A stretch of DNA of 64,000 nt from Sideroxydans sp. (GCA_016124455.1 WGNQ01000001.1:124001-188000), one strand, 5' to 3'. Positions 30,330 through 40,192 are shown, numbered from the stretch's first letter. Numbers and translations are program-made. The notes: a model not told the origin generated them from the sequence alone.

Positions 30330-31010
30330 CTAGGCGTTGCGCTCCTGCAGGCTCTTTTGCTCTACCGCGAACAGCACGGCGGCTTCAACCCGCGAGGTGA
30401 GGTTGAGCTTGTTGAGAATGTGGCGGACATGTTGCTTGACGGTGTCGTTGCTGATACCTAACGTCATGGCTATCGCCTTGTTGGATTCGCCACGCGCCAG
30501 CAGTTGCAGGATTTCGCGTTCGCGCTCGGTCAACTGCTTCAGCGAGTTCTGGTAGCCCTGCTCTTTCTCGCCATGCTGCAGGATACCGATCATTTTCATG
30601 GTCATTGCGGGAGCGACCACCATTTCGCCGCCCACCACGCGCCGGATGGCATCGACCACATCGTCCGGCGCCATATCCTTGAGCAGATAGCCACGCACCC
30701 CGGCCCGCAATGCAGCGGCAAGATCGGCCTCGGCATCACTCATGGTAAGTATGATCACCGGCGTGTCATAACCGCCTTTACGCATCCGCTCCATGATCTG
30801 CAGCCCGCCGAGCGGTTCCATGCGCAGATCCATCACCAGCAGGTCCGGCTTTTCATCGCGCAGCATGGCCTCGACTTCGGCAGCGTTGTCGGTGGCGCCC
30901 AGTACGGTAATGCCATAGCGCTGGGTGAGCAACTCGGTCAGCCCTCGCCGACACAGGCTGTGGTCATCGACCAGGACTACTCGTATAGGCTGTTCATCTG
31001 CATCTATCAT
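30330..31010 (-). CDS. NarL/FixJ-family response regulator
   Basis: A 226-residue regulator: a receiver domain (1-120) with acidic pocket DD15-16, phospho-acceptor D61 (LVMDLRM) and the late Lys in GYLLKDM, then a LuxR-type helix-turn-helix (about 155-220; [22 protein letters not shown], then [15 protein letters not shown]). I chose ATG 31010, nine bases after a gaggag site; ATG 31016 is also possible. It lies just downstream of a sensor kinase. It is a good candidate to bind the 7-2-7 dyads found upstream of the sulfur operons. Confidence 0.93.
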   Translation of the reverse strand: MIDADEQPIRVVLVDDHSLCRRGLTELLTQRYGITVLGATDNAAEVEAMLRDEKPDLLVMDLRMEPLGGLQIMERMRKGGYDTPVIILTMSDAEADLAAALRAGVRGYLLKDMAPDDVVDAIRRVVGGEMVVAPAMTMKMIGILQHGEKEQGYQNSLKQLTEREREILQLLARGESNKAIAMTLGISNDTVKQHVRHILNKLNLTSRVEAAVLFAVEQKSLQERNA

Positions 31011-31023
31011 CAACATCAACTCC

Positions 31024-32202
31024 TCAAGGCGCAGAGAAGGTCAGCTGCACTCGTGTGCCGCATCCTGCTGCGCTCTCCACTTCGATCTCGGCACCGATAC
31101 GCTGCGCGCGCTCGCGCATGATAGTCAGGCCATAATGGCCATCTAATGGCGTCTCCTGGGACATGCCGGCACCATTGTCTTCGATAATAAAAATATAGCG
31201 CTTGCCTTTGCGCGTTACCTGTATCCGCGCATGGCTGGCACCGGAATGGGTTGCAATATTCGCCAGCACTTCGCGCACGATATGGAATACCTGCAGTTCA
31301 TGCTCCAGCGGCAGGCCAGGATCGGCCACACGGTTGGAATATTCCAGCGCAATCCCGGAGCGCTCGCCGAACTCCTCGACCAGCACCTGCAATGCATGCT
31401 GCAAGCCCAGCGGATCCATCTGGCAACGGAAATGGGTAATCAGCTCGCGCACTGACTTCTGCCCGCTATCCAGCGCCTCGTTGACGTCGCGCATACATTT
31501 CCGGATCAGCAGTTCGTCCTGTTTGCGGATGGCTTCCTGCAGCACGCTCATGCGCATCCGGCCATACACCAGGGTCTGCGCCAGCGAATCATGGATTTCA
31601 TTGGCGATCGCCTGGCGTTCGGCCATCAGGTTCATGCGCCGGTTTTCGCGCACCAGGCGGAAATTATCCAGCGAGATACCGATCATTTCCGCAAACGAAC
31701 GGATAAGTGCCGTCGCCTCACCGGTAATTTCCTGCTCACTCCTGAAGAACAGGTTGAATATGCCGATCAGCTTGCCGCGAAACTCCAGCGGTACCGCGAT
31801 AACTCTCTTGCAATCGTCCCCAAAGAATTGTGGATTGGAACGCCATGCACAGGTACCCGCCTCGGCCGAACTGATCGTGCCCTCGCGCGCCGCCTTGCCG
31901 CACACACCACAGCCGAGTTCGACCTGGCTTTCATGCTCATAAACTTCCGGGGGTAAACCGACCGCACCCGCAATATGCAATTCACGGCCATTGGACGACA
32001 ACAGCCGGATAACGCCTGCATCAGCACCAACAGTTTTGAGGATAGTGGCGAGGAATCCATCCAGCAACGCCTTCAGTTCGCCGCCAAACGAAGCAGCCGA
32101 TTCAATGGCGTCACCCTCGGCTTCGGGCACAAACACATCCCCGCCCTGCTCCGGGAGTGGCTGCGCGCGACTGCTTTTTTTTTGGAACCGTGGGTTATTC
32201 AA
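31024..32202 (-). CDS. GAF-containing NarX-like sensor histidine kinase
   Basis: About 392 residues and apparently soluble, with no membrane helix. A GAF domain (about 40-185) contains C98, C101, C118 and C131 (C-x2-C-x16-C-x12-C), which could bind a metal, a cluster or thiols. HisKA_3 follows with phospho-accepting His in [12 protein letters not shown] (about 204), then the HATPase N box and IIEDNGAGM. The only reasonable start is TTG 32202 just after ggtgag; the open frame extends to 32463 but lacks a good start and crosses the promoter region. A nine-A run lies about seven codons inside. Pairs with the response regulator 13 bp downstream. Confidence 0.87.
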   Translation of the reverse strand: MNNPRFQKKSSRAQPLPEQGGDVFVPEAEGDAIESAASFGGELKALLDGFLATILKTVGADAGVIRLLSSNGRELHIAGAVGLPPEVYEHESQVELGCGVCGKAAREGTISSAEAGTCAWRSNPQFFGDDCKRVIAVPLEFRGKLIGIFNLFFRSEQEITGEATALIRSFAEMIGISLDNFRLVRENRRMNLMAERQAIANEIHDSLAQTLVYGRMRMSVLQEAIRKQDELLIRKCMRDVNEALDSGQKSVRELITHFRCQMDPLGLQHALQVLVEEFGERSGIALEYSNRVADPGLPLEHELQVFHIVREVLANIATHSGASHARIQVTRKGKRYIFIIEDNGAGMSQETPLDGHYGLTIMRERAQRIGAEIEVESAAGCGTRVQLTFSAP

Positions 32203-32304
32203 AGTCTCACCATGAGTTTGAACTACCTGTTTTAAGTGGCCATTTTTATAATGGCGCTTAATATCCGGATGGCCCGGGGCTGTGGATAAAGTACCATAAA
32301 ATGA

Positions 32305-32345
32305 CCCAGATGGGCTATAACTATCTCCCCCCGTTATGGCTATAT
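32305..32345 (+). promoter_or_regulatory. Two tandem dyad sites upstream of the rhodanese gene
   Basis: Site 1 reads TGACCCA-GA-TGGGCTA (CCC at 32305-32307, GGG at 32312-32314), followed by TAA. Site 2, 25 bp further on, is weaker: CCCCCCG-TT-ATGGCTA, then TATCCC. Both have the inverted 7-2-7 arrangement seen at other sulfur promoters in this window. They lie 115-155 bp before the rhodanese ATG and 100-140 bp before the kinase start. Confidence 0.6.
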
Positions 32346-32461
32346 CCCTTCTGCTGGCATGGTGCAAGAATTGCAAGTTTTCCGCCTCCGGGATCGCCAC
32401 GGCATGCGCAGATGTGCAAAAATAATCGGACGTTAAAGCAGATGATCTTAAGGAGCGCCGC

Positions 32462-32848
32462 ATGCAACACCTAACCCCGAAAGAAGCCTACGACTTCCTG
32501 CAATCCACGCCGGAAGCGGTGTTTGTCGATGTGCGCAGCGAAATGGAACATATGTTCGTCGGCCATCCTGCACATTCAATCCTGATTCCCTGGGTCGACG
32601 GACCGGATTGGGATATCAACCCCAATTTCGTTTCCCACGTAAAAAAAGCTGCCAGCGTGAATCGCCCCGTGGTGTTGATCTGTCGCTCAGGCCGCCGCTC
32701 GGCCGATGCCGGGCTGGCGCTGGAGAAAGCCGGGCTAACCGAGGTATACAATGTAATGCACGGTTTTGAGGGCGACCTCGATGACAATCATCACCGCAAC
32801 TCACACAATGGCTGGCGCCATGACGGTCTGCCTTGGGCGCAAACCTGA
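32462..32848 (+). CDS. Single-domain rhodanese (sulfurtransferase)
   Basis: A 128-residue rhodanese. The active-site loop is CRSGRRS (Cys about 77), able to carry a persulfide; the N-terminal VDVRSEMEH motif is typical. A His/Asn-rich tail (DDNHHRNSHNGWRHDG) follows. ATG 32462 has a strong aaggag site. Rhodanese-TusA-DsrE2 sets move sulfane sulfur toward the Dsr pathway in sulfur oxidisers, and tusA-dsrE2 is present 7 kb away. No signal peptide, so cytoplasmic. Confidence 0.9.
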   Translation: MQHLTPKEAYDFLQSTPEAVFVDVRSEMEHMFVGHPAHSILIPWVDGPDWDINPNFVSHVKKAASVNRPVVLICRSGRRSADAGLALEKAGLTEVYNVMHGFEGDLDDNHHRNSHNGWRHDGLPWAQT

Positions 32849-32889
32849 TCAATAAATACTCGCTACACATTTAGAAAATGCTCATATAC

Positions 32890-32905
32890 CCCATATGGGT
32901 TATAT
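32890..32905 (+). promoter_or_regulatory. Dyad site upstream of soeA
   Basis: The sequence TACCCCA-TA-TGGGTTA forms an inverted 7-2-7 repeat, followed by TATC and a run of eight C. It lies about 105 bp before the soeA ATG. It is the most symmetrical copy of the shared element. Confidence 0.65.
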
Positions 32906-33009
32906 CGCCCCCCCCTCATCACGGTAATGGTTATCAGGTAGCTCCATTGCGCATACTAGCAATATTCTCAACCTGACCGGCCTGGCCGGGTAAACGCGAC
33001 CTGCAAACC

Positions 33010-35913
33010 ATGTCATCACCAGTTCACGACCCAATTGCACAACCCTTGCCGGATGCAGTAACAGAAGTGCACACTACCACGTGCTACATGTGTGCCTGCC
33101 GCTGCGGTATCCGCGTTCATCTGCGCAACGGCGAGGTACGTTACATCGAGGGTAATCCCGAACACCCGCTGAACAAAGGCATACTCTGCGCCAAGGGCGG
33201 CTCCGGCATCATGAAGCAATACTCCCCGGCTCGCCTGACCAAGCCGCTCAGGCGCAAGCCCGGTACCGAGCGCGGCGCCAACGAGTTCGAGGAAATCAGC
33301 TGGGACGAGACGTTCGCGATACTGGAAAAGCGCCTGAGCCACCTGCGCGCTACCGACCCGAAGAAATTCGCGCTCTTCACCGGACGCGACCAGATGCAGG
33401 CATTGACCGGCCTGTTCGCGCGCCAGTTCGGCACCCCGAACTATGCCGCACATGGCGGATTCTGCTCGGTCAACATGGCGGCCGGCATGATCTACACCAT
33501 CGGCGGGTCATTCTGGGAGTTCGGCGGCCCCGACCTGGAGCGCGCCAAGGTATTCTTCATGATCGGCACCGCCGAAGACCACCACTCCAATCCACTCAAG
33601 AGCGCAATCTCGGAATTCAAGCGCAACGGTGGCCGTTTCGTCGCGATCAACCCGATCCGCACCGGCTATGCCGCCATCGCCGACGAATGGGTACCCATCA
33701 AGCCGGGCACCGACGGCGCCTTCCTGCTCGCGGTGATCCACGAGATCATTGCGCTCGGCCTGTATGACCGCGAATTCCTTACCCGCTACACCAATTCCGG
33801 GCAACTGGTGAACCAGGACCTGACCAGCGCCGACTACGGCATGATGATGCGCAATCCGGATGGCGACGTGATCAACCCGCTGCGCCCGCACAATTTCTAC
33901 TGGTGGGACCGCCTGAGCAACCAGCCCGTGGCCACCCATAGCGAAGGTGCCGACCCCGCCCTGTTCGGCAGCTTCACCATGCCTGACGGCACCCCGGTGA
34001 AACCTGCGTTCCAGTTGCTCAAGGAACGCGTCTATGAATGCACCCCGGAATGGGCGGAAGGCATCACCGGCATTCCCGCCGCCACCATCCGCCGTCTGGC
34101 GCATGAAATGGGCGTTACCGCGCGTGACCAGAAAATCGAGCTGCCCATCCACTGGACCGACTGCTGGGGCAAGGAACACGAGAGCGTCACCGGCAGCCCG
34201 GTGGCCTTCCATTCGATGCGCGGCCTGGCTGCGCACTCCAACGGTTTCCACAGCATCCGCGCGCTGGCCATCCTGATGTCGCTGCTCGGCACTATCGACC
34301 GTCCGGGCGGCTTCCGTCACAAGGCACCCTACCCGCGCGCAGTACCCCCCAATGCCCGCCCACCGAAAGGCCCCGAGGCAGTCAAGCCGGACACGCCGCT
34401 GGGCGGCGCGCCACTGGGCTGGCCGGAAAGCCCGGATGACCTGTTCGTCGACGAGCACGGCGAACCGGTGCGCCTGGACAAGGGCTTCTCGTGGGAACAC
34501 CCGCTGTCAGCGCACGGCCTGATGCATAACGCCATCACCAACGCATGGCGCGGCGACCCCTATCCCATTGATACGCTGCTGCTGTTCATGGCCAACATGG
34601 CTTGGAACTCCAGCATGAATACCGCCGAAGTGCGCAAGATGCTCACCGACAAGGGCGACAATGGCGAATACAAAATCCCGTTCATCGTGGTATGCGATGC
34701 ATTCCAGTCCGAGACCACCGCCTTTGCCGATCTGATCCTGCCGGACACCACCTATCTCGAGCGTCATGACTGCATGTCCATGCTCGATCGCCCGATCTCG
34801 GAATACGACGGCCCCGTGGATTCGGTACGCATCCCGGTCGTACCGCCCAAGGGCGAGTGCAAACCCTTTCAGGAAGTATTGATTGAACTGGCCGGCCGCC
34901 TGAAATTCCCGGCCTTTACCAATGCCGACGGTACCCGCAAGTTCAGCAGCTATCCCGACTTCATCGTCAATTACGAGACAGCTCCCGGTTCGGGTATCGG
35001 GTTCCTCACCGGATGGCGCGGCAAGGACGGCAAGAAATCAATGCGTGGCGAGCCCAACCCGAACCAGTGGGAAATGTATGCCAAGAACAACTGCGTACAT
35101 CAACACCACCTGCACCCTTCCCACCAGTACATGCGCAACTGGAACAAGGGCTATATGGAGTGGGCACAACAGGCCGGCCTGCGCCGCGACAACGACCCCA
35201 TTACCATCCATATCTACTCCGAGTTCCTGCAGAGCTTCCGCCTTGCTGCGCAGGGCAAGCGGCCGGGCAAACAGCCACCGGACTATCTGCGCAGCCGCGT
35301 GAACACTTATTTCGACCCGCTGCCGCTGTGGTACCCGCCGCTGGAAGAAGAACACAGCGACTTGAAACAATTCCCGCTGAATGCGCTGACCCAGCGCCCG
35401 ATGGCGATGTACCACTCGTGGGATTCACAGAATGCCTGGCTGCGCCAGATCCACACCTACAACTATCTGTACGTCAACACGCTCACCGCACAGCAGGCGG
35501 GCATCGCTGATGGCGGCTGGATGTGGATCGAGTCGCCATGGGGCAAGGTACGCTGCATGTGCCGCCATTCCGAAGCCGTCGAACCTGGCACGGTGTGGAC
35601 CTGGAACGCCATCGGCAAGTCTGCCGGTGCCTGGAACCTGACGGCGGAAGCCAACGAGTCACAACAGGGTTTCTTGCTCAATCACCTGATCACCGAGGAA
35701 CTGCCGTCGGCCATCGCCGGCCGGCGCCATTCCAATTCCGACCCGATTACTGGTCAGGCGGCCTGGTACGATGTGCGCGTGCGCATCTATCCTGCCGCCC
35801 CTGATGAAGCACAACAATCTTCGCCGCAATTCGAGCCCATGCATCCCATACCCTCGATGCCAGAAGCCAGGGGCTGGAGAGCCTTCTTTGCCGGCAAGGG
35901 AGAAAACAAGTGA
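33010..35913 (+). CDS. soeA: Cytoplasmic sulfite dehydrogenase, molybdopterin subunit SoeA
   Basis: A 967-residue DMSO-reductase-family molybdoenzyme that oxidises sulfite to sulfate. The N-terminal [4Fe-4S] ligands are C25, C28, C32 and C60 (CYMCACRC...CAKGG). No Tat signal is present, consistent with the cytoplasmic SoeABC complex described in Allochromatium. The molybdopterin-binding and C-terminal dinucleotide-binding regions are full length. It is followed at once by the iron-sulfur and membrane subunits. Related enzymes act on polysulfide or tetrathionate, but the dsr/moa context favours sulfite. Confidence 0.88.
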   Translation: MSSPVHDPIAQPLPDAVTEVHTTTCYMCACRCGIRVHLRNGEVRYIEGNPEHPLNKGILCAKGGSGIMKQYSPARLTKPLRRKPGTERGANEFEEISWDETFAILEKRLSHLRATDPKKFALFTGRDQMQALTGLFARQFGTPNYAAHGGFCSVNMAAGMIYTIGGSFWEFGGPDLERAKVFFMIGTAEDHHSNPLKSAISEFKRNGGRFVAINPIRTGYAAIADEWVPIKPGTDGAFLLAVIHEIIALGLYDREFLTRYTNSGQLVNQDLTSADYGMMMRNPDGDVINPLRPHNFYWWDRLSNQPVATHSEGADPALFGSFTMPDGTPVKPAFQLLKERVYECTPEWAEGITGIPAATIRRLAHEMGVTARDQKIELPIHWTDCWGKEHESVTGSPVAFHSMRGLAAHSNGFHSIRALAILMSLLGTIDRPGGFRHKAPYPRAVPPNARPPKGPEAVKPDTPLGGAPLGWPESPDDLFVDEHGEPVRLDKGFSWEHPLSAHGLMHNAITNAWRGDPYPIDTLLLFMANMAWNSSMNTAEVRKMLTDKGDNGEYKIPFIVVCDAFQSETTAFADLILPDTTYLERHDCMSMLDRPISEYDGPVDSVRIPVVPPKGECKPFQEVLIELAGRLKFPAFTNADGTRKFSSYPDFIVNYETAPGSGIGFLTGWRGKDGKKSMRGEPNPNQWEMYAKNNCVHQHHLHPSHQYMRNWNKGYMEWAQQAGLRRDNDPITIHIYSEFLQSFRLAAQGKRPGKQPPDYLRSRVNTYFDPLPLWYPPLEEEHSDLKQFPLNALTQRPMAMYHSWDSQNAWLRQIHTYNYLYVNTLTAQQAGIADGGWMWIESPWGKVRCMCRHSEAVEPGTVWTWNAIGKSAGAWNLTAEANESQQGFLLNHLITEELPSAIAGRRHSNSDPITGQAAWYDVRVRIYPAAPDEAQQSSPQFEPMHPIPSMPEARGWRAFFAGKGENK

Positions 35914-36632
35914 CACAATTAGCGCTCGTTATTGACCTCAACGTGTGCGTAGGCTGCCACTCCTGCGTCACCAACTGCAAACAATGGAATACCTCGGGCG
36001 CGGCCGGCCCGTTGGTGGATGAAAACCCCTACGACAAGGATCCGACCGGTACCTTCTTCAACCGCGTGCAGACTTTCGAAGTCGGCAGCTATCCGCAGAC
36101 CGAGACCATGCATTTCCCGAAATCCTGCCTGCACTGCGAAGATCCGCCCTGTGTGCCGGTCTGCCCGACAGGTGCCAGCTACAAGCGCAAGGAGGACGGC
36201 ATCGTACTGGTCGATTACGACAAGTGCATCGGCTGCAAATATTGCTCCTGGGCCTGCCCCTACGGCGTGCGCGAGTTCGACGAAGAACGCAAGGTAATGA
36301 CCAAGTGCACGCTGTGCGTCGACCGTATCTACAACGAGAAGCTGCCCGAGGCTGAACGCAAACCATCGTGCGTGATCGCCTGCCCGACCGGCGCGCGCAT
36401 TTTCGGTGACGTGCACGACCCCGAATCGACAGCTTCGAAGGCAATCAGCGAACGTGGCGGCTATCCCCTGATGCCGGAATGCGGCACCAGACCCGCCAAC
36501 CACTACCTGCCACGACACAAGACCAGCATGCCGATCCGCAGCGAGCAGCTATACCGTTCCGATAACCCGTTGAAGGTCGACAGCATCGAGCCAATACCAA
36601 TGCCGCCGGCCCACGAAGACTTTACTACCTGA
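35910..36632 (+). CDS. soeB: Sulfite dehydrogenase iron-sulfur subunit SoeB
   Basis: A 240-residue DmsB/NrfC-type ferredoxin subunit with four Cys clusters: CVGCHSCVTNCKQWN, CLHCEDPPCVPVCPTGA, CIGCKYCSWACPYG and CTLCVDRI...CVIACPTGA. These should hold four [4Fe-4S] centres passing electrons from SoeA to SoeC. The GTG start at 35910 overlaps the soeA stop, and an aaggga site lies within soeA. Confidence 0.92.
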   Translation: MTQLALVIDLNVCVGCHSCVTNCKQWNTSGAAGPLVDENPYDKDPTGTFFNRVQTFEVGSYPQTETMHFPKSCLHCEDPPCVPVCPTGASYKRKEDGIVLVDYDKCIGCKYCSWACPYGVREFDEERKVMTKCTLCVDRIYNEKLPEAERKPSCVIACPTGARIFGDVHDPESTASKAISERGGYPLMPECGTRPANHYLPRHKTSMPIRSEQLYRSDNPLKVDSIEPIPMPPAHEDFTT

Positions 36633-36642
36633 TCATAAAAAT

Positions 36643-37560
36643 ATGCGTCCAGCCTTCTCCGTCATTTTCCTCACCACCCTGATCGGCGCAGCCCAGGGGC
36701 TGTTCCTCGTCCTGTACGCCACCGAACTGGCGCACGCCGAGGTTGCCGCCAGTTTCTACATCATCGGTTCGGCCGTGATCCTGCTGCTGAGCGGACTCGG
36801 CCTGCTTGCCTCATTCTTCCACCTCGGGCACCCGGAGCGCGCCTGGCGTGCCGCGGCGATGTGGCGTACCTCCTGGCTGTCGCGCGAGGTCATCGCCCTG
36901 CCCGCATTCATGGCCGGCGTGTTCGGCTATGCCTGCGCGCACTGGAACGGCTCCGCGGCAACGGCAGCAATCGGCGGGGTAACCACAGTGCTGGCGATAA
37001 CGCTGTTCGTATGCACCGGCATGGTCTACGCGGCAATCAAGGTATTGAAGGAATGGGCCAGCCCGCTGACCATCGTCAATTTCATGCTGATCGGCTGCGC
37101 CTCGGGCGCAACCCTGGCCAGCGCCTACGCAGTATTCACTGCCCCCGAACTGACTGCAATTTATGCCAGGGCTGCCATGGCACTGACGTTTGCCGCACTG
37201 GTCGGGCGCAGCGCAGCGCTGCTGCGCAATGCCAGGCTCAAACCTGCAACCACCATGCAGAGCGCAATAGGCGTACGCCATCCGCGCATCGTGCAGCGCT
37301 CGCAAGGCGCCATGGGTGGCTCCTTCAACACCCGTGAATTTTTCCACGGCAAGAGCGAGGCATTCATCCGCAGCATCAAGCCGGCCTTCCTGGTACTGGC
37401 CTTTTTCGCTCCCTTGCTGCTGCTGTTCATTGGCATCAGCACCCCGACACTCCTGCTCATCGCCTTTTTGTTGCAATATATCGGCCTGCTGGCCGAACGA
37501 TGGTTCTTTTTCGCCGAGGCCAACCATCCGCAGAATCTGTATTACCAGACCATAGGCTGA
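36643..37560 (+). CDS. soeC: Sulfite dehydrogenase membrane anchor SoeC
   Basis: A 305-residue DmsC-family membrane protein with about eight helices. It should anchor SoeAB to the cytoplasmic face and pass electrons to quinone. The HLGHPERAWRAAAMWRTSWLSRE segment is typical of DmsC-like anchors. It starts ten bases after soeB. Confidence 0.88.
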   Translation: MRPAFSVIFLTTLIGAAQGLFLVLYATELAHAEVAASFYIIGSAVILLLSGLGLLASFFHLGHPERAWRAAAMWRTSWLSREVIALPAFMAGVFGYACAHWNGSAATAAIGGVTTVLAITLFVCTGMVYAAIKVLKEWASPLTIVNFMLIGCASGATLASAYAVFTAPELTAIYARAAMALTFAALVGRSAALLRNARLKPATTMQSAIGVRHPRIVQRSQGAMGGSFNTREFFHGKSEAFIRSIKPAFLVLAFFAPLLLLFIGISTPTLLLIAFLLQYIGLLAERWFFFAEANHPQNLYYQTIG

Positions 37561-37564
37561 GACG

Positions 37565-38536
37565 ATGGAACCACAAGATCTTGCAGGCAGCCGCCGGAAC
37601 CTGCGTTTCCTGTTCTGGCTGCTGCCCGCAGCCCTGCTGCTGCTGGCCATCCCCGCGGAAGCCGCCGAGGCCGCGGCCAAGACAGGTGCAACAGCCTGGT
37701 GGGTATGGCCGCTGGCCCTGTTCGTCGTATGCTTTTTCCTCGGCATGATCGCCGTGCCGGCAGGCGTCGGCGGCGGTGTGCTGTTCGTACCCATCGTCGG
37801 CAGCTTCTTCCCGTTCCATCTTGATTTCGTGCGCGGTGCCGGGCTGCTGGTGGCGATGGCCAGCGCATTGGCCGCCGGCCCTTCTCTGCTGAAGAATGGC
37901 ATGGCCAACCTGCGCCTTGCCATGCCGCTTGCCCTGGCCGCCTCAATCAGCTCTATCGGCGGCGCCAAGATGGGGTTGGCACTGCCGGCCAACGTCGTGC
38001 AGATCGCGCTTGGCGTGACCATACTCGGCATCGCCGCCCTGATGATTTCGGCAAAAAAATCCGAGTTCCCGCATGTCGCCAGGCCCGACCCGCTGTCGCA
38101 GGCACTGGGTATCCACGGCATGTTCCACGATGCCATTTCCGGCAAGAACATCCCCTGGCAAGTGCATCGCACCCCGGCCGGTCTGGTGCTGTTCCTGATC
38201 ATCGGATTTCTCGGCGGCCTGTTTGGCGTCGGCGCCGGCTGGGCCAATGTGCCCGGTCTGAATCTGCTGATGGGCGTGCCGCTCAAGGTTGCCGCCGGCA
38301 CCTCCAGCATGATCCTGGCGATGGCCAGTTCGTCGGCAACCTGGTATTACCTCGACAACGGCGCAATCCTGCCGATCATCGCCGTGCCCTCAGTAATCGG
38401 CATGATGATAGGTGCACGTATCGGCGCCCACCTGCTGACTGTGCTCAAAGCCTCGATCATTCGCAACATGGTTATCGGCATCCTGCTGTTTGCCGGTATA
38501 CGCACCCTGCTCAAAGGCCTGGGCATATGGATTTAG
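37565..38536 (+). CDS. TauE/SafE-family sulfite or anion exporter
   Basis: A 323-residue membrane protein with about eight to nine helices in two repeats (AVPAGVGGGVLFVPIVG, then LGGLFGVGAGWANVPGLNLLMGVP). TauE/SafE proteins export sulfite, sulfoacetate or other sulfur oxyanions. It starts four bases after soeC. In this operon it could remove excess sulfite or sulfate. A long loop (about 155-200) separates the halves. Confidence 0.88.
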   Translation: MEPQDLAGSRRNLRFLFWLLPAALLLLAIPAEAAEAAAKTGATAWWVWPLALFVVCFFLGMIAVPAGVGGGVLFVPIVGSFFPFHLDFVRGAGLLVAMASALAAGPSLLKNGMANLRLAMPLALAASISSIGGAKMGLALPANVVQIALGVTILGIAALMISAKKSEFPHVARPDPLSQALGIHGMFHDAISGKNIPWQVHRTPAGLVLFLIIGFLGGLFGVGAGWANVPGLNLLMGVPLKVAAGTSSMILAMASSSATWYYLDNGAILPIIAVPSVIGMMIGARIGAHLLTVLKASIIRNMVIGILLFAGIRTLLKGLGIWI

Positions 38537-38544
38537 GGGAAAAC

Positions 38545-38955
38545 ATGGAAAGCGAACGCCAGAACCCGCCCGAGCAGCAGCCTTACGCCAGCGTACTGCA
38601 CTGGAGCACGCTGGCAGGCTTTATTGCGCTGATCATCACCTTCGTCGCCTACATGCTGGGCTGGCTGCCGTCCTATGTGCCGCTGGAGCAATTGCCGCAC
38701 CTGTGGAGCCTGTCCACGGCTGAATATCTCAAGGCAACCGGCACGCCAATTGGCTGGAGCTGGCTGTTCGCAATGGGCAAGGGCGACTTCGCCAGCCTGC
38801 TCGGCATCGCCATCCTGGCTGGCAGCTCCATCGCCTGCATTGCAGCCATCATTCCCATCTATGCCAAAAGCAGGAACACCACTTATATCGTGATCTGCCT
38901 GCTGGAAATCGCTGTACTGCTGGTCTCGGCCTCTGGTATCTTCAGTACCCATTGA
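38545..38955 (+). CDS. Small membrane protein, DUF1634-like
   Basis: A 136-residue protein with three membrane helices (about 23-43, 85-105 and 113-133). Such small proteins often follow TauE/SafE genes, which suggests an accessory exporter subunit; that is context inference. I start at ATG 38545, five bases after an agggga site; an earlier ATG at 38527 overlaps tauE and is less likely. Confidence 0.75.
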   Translation: MESERQNPPEQQPYASVLHWSTLAGFIALIITFVAYMLGWLPSYVPLEQLPHLWSLSTAEYLKATGTPIGWSWLFAMGKGDFASLLGIAILAGSSIACIAAIIPIYAKSRNTTYIVICLLEIAVLLVSASGIFSTH

Positions 38956-38964
38956 GATGAACCC

Positions 38965-39819
38965 ATGAGCCACCCTTTCGAGCACATCCTGCTGGCCACC
39001 GAGCACACCGAGTTCGACGTCGGTGCCGAGCGCCTCGCCTTCGACATGGCCCAGCATTGCGAGGTGCCGTTACATGCCGTCGTACCGGTGCTGAGCAACC
39101 CCGAATACGAAGTGATTGCACCACAACTTGCCGAGCGCGCCGAACAGGAAGCCGTCGCCAAGATCAACATGCTGTACGATGCTGCCGCCACAAAGGGGGT
39201 ACAACTCGAGGTTGTCGCACGGCGCGGCGCCGAGCCCTACCGTGAAATCGTGCAGGAAGCCGTCAAGCGCCAGTCCGACCTGATCATCACCCGCCGCCGT
39301 GGCAAACGCAGTTTCCTGTCCAACTTGCTGGTCGGCGAAATGGTCAGCAAGGTAGTGGAACATGCCCCGTGCAGCGTACTGTTCGTACCACGCGCCGCAC
39401 AGATGTGGTCGCACAGCGTGCTTGCAGCGGTCGACACCTCGCCGAGCGCCCAACAGGTCGTCCATCTCGCCGCCAAAGTTGCCGCGCAGTGCGCACTGCC
39501 CCTCACCGTGGTGAGCGTACTCACGCATGATACGCCCGACCTCCGCGCACAGACCGAAGCCACGCTGGCACATGTCCTCGCCGTCGCTTCTGCGGCTGGC
39601 GTGCATGCCGAGAGCCGCATCCTGACCGGCAAGCCTTTCGAACAGATTCTGGCAACAGCGACAGCGCTGCTTGCCGACTTGATCGTTGTCGGCAGGCATG
39701 GGGAAAGTAACGTGATTCACACCCCGTTCGGCGGCACCACGCAAAAGGTAGCAGGACTTGCCGATATTCCGGTGTTAGTGGCACATGCAATTAATTTTCC
39801 GGCGGCTGATTTAATATAA
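38965..39819 (+). CDS. Tandem universal stress protein
   Basis: A 284-residue protein with two UspA domains. The first (1-140) ends in the RRRGKRSFLSNLLVGEMVSKVVEHAPCSVLFVP pattern. The second (about 148-278) has VVGRHGESNVIHTPFGGTTQKVAGLADIPVLV. The second retains a G-x2-G-x9-G type ATP site, less regular than canonical Usp. Last gene of the soe operon. Confidence 0.88.
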   Translation: MSHPFEHILLATEHTEFDVGAERLAFDMAQHCEVPLHAVVPVLSNPEYEVIAPQLAERAEQEAVAKINMLYDAAATKGVQLEVVARRGAEPYREIVQEAVKRQSDLIITRRRGKRSFLSNLLVGEMVSKVVEHAPCSVLFVPRAAQMWSHSVLAAVDTSPSAQQVVHLAAKVAAQCALPLTVVSVLTHDTPDLRAQTEATLAHVLAVASAAGVHAESRILTGKPFEQILATATALLADLIVVGRHGESNVIHTPFGGTTQKVAGLADIPVLVAHAINFPAADLI

Positions 39820-39863
39820 CCCTTGTGGGGTATATCCCTATCCCCCATGGAGGCTATAGACGC
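39820..39863 (+). promoter_or_regulatory. Two tandem dyad sites upstream of tusA
   Basis: Site 1 is TAACCCT-TG-TGGGGTA (CCC at 39820-39822), followed by TATC. Site 2 begins 24 bp later: TCCCCCA-TG-GAGGCTA, then TAGACGC. The last 13 bases of site 2 (39851-39863) recur exactly, inverted, at 46821-46833. The tusA ATG is about 100 bp downstream. A further AGGCTATATATA half site is at 39919-39930. Confidence 0.65.
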
Positions 39864-39964
39864 CAACGGCTTAATTTAACTTAATAGCGGTATTGCGCCA
39901 AAGGTGGATTCTGCACCGAGGCTATATATAAAAAGCAAACTATAACCAGACTGGAGAGATTGAC

Positions 39965-40192
39965 ATGAATGTAGATAAAGAACTGGATGCACGTGGATTG
40001 AACTGCCCGCTGCCCATTCTGAAAACCAAAAAATCGCTGGCTGACATGACCAGCGGACAAGTGTTGAAGGTAGTCTCCACCGACTGCGGTTCGGTAAAGG
40101 ACATGCAGGCCTTCGCCAACCAGACTGGGAACACCCTGGTTTCCCAGTCCGAGGAGAACGGCGAATACATTTTCTTCATGCAGAAAAAATAA
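39965..40192 (+). CDS. tusA: Sulfur carrier TusA
   Basis: A 75-residue TusA with the CPLP motif (Cys14 in GLNCPLPILKTKK) that carries persulfide sulfur. In sulfur oxidisers TusA passes sulfur from rhodanese and DsrE2 toward DsrEFH/DsrC. Good ggagag ribosome site. It is co-transcribed with dsrE2, 25 bp downstream. Confidence 0.95.
   Translation: MNVDKELDARGLNCPLPILKTKKSLADMTSGQVLKVVSTDCGSVKDMQAFANQTGNTLVSQSEENGEYIFFMQKK

Noticed and set aside
31024-32202. A classical membrane-bound NarX nitrate sensor
   Set aside because: There are no transmembrane helices or nitrate P-box, and no nitrate reductase genes are nearby; only the kinase core is NarX-like.
32203-32463. N-terminal 87 residues of the long kinase frame
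   Set aside because: No domain character, no start with a ribosome site, and it spans the promoter region of the divergent rhodanese gene.
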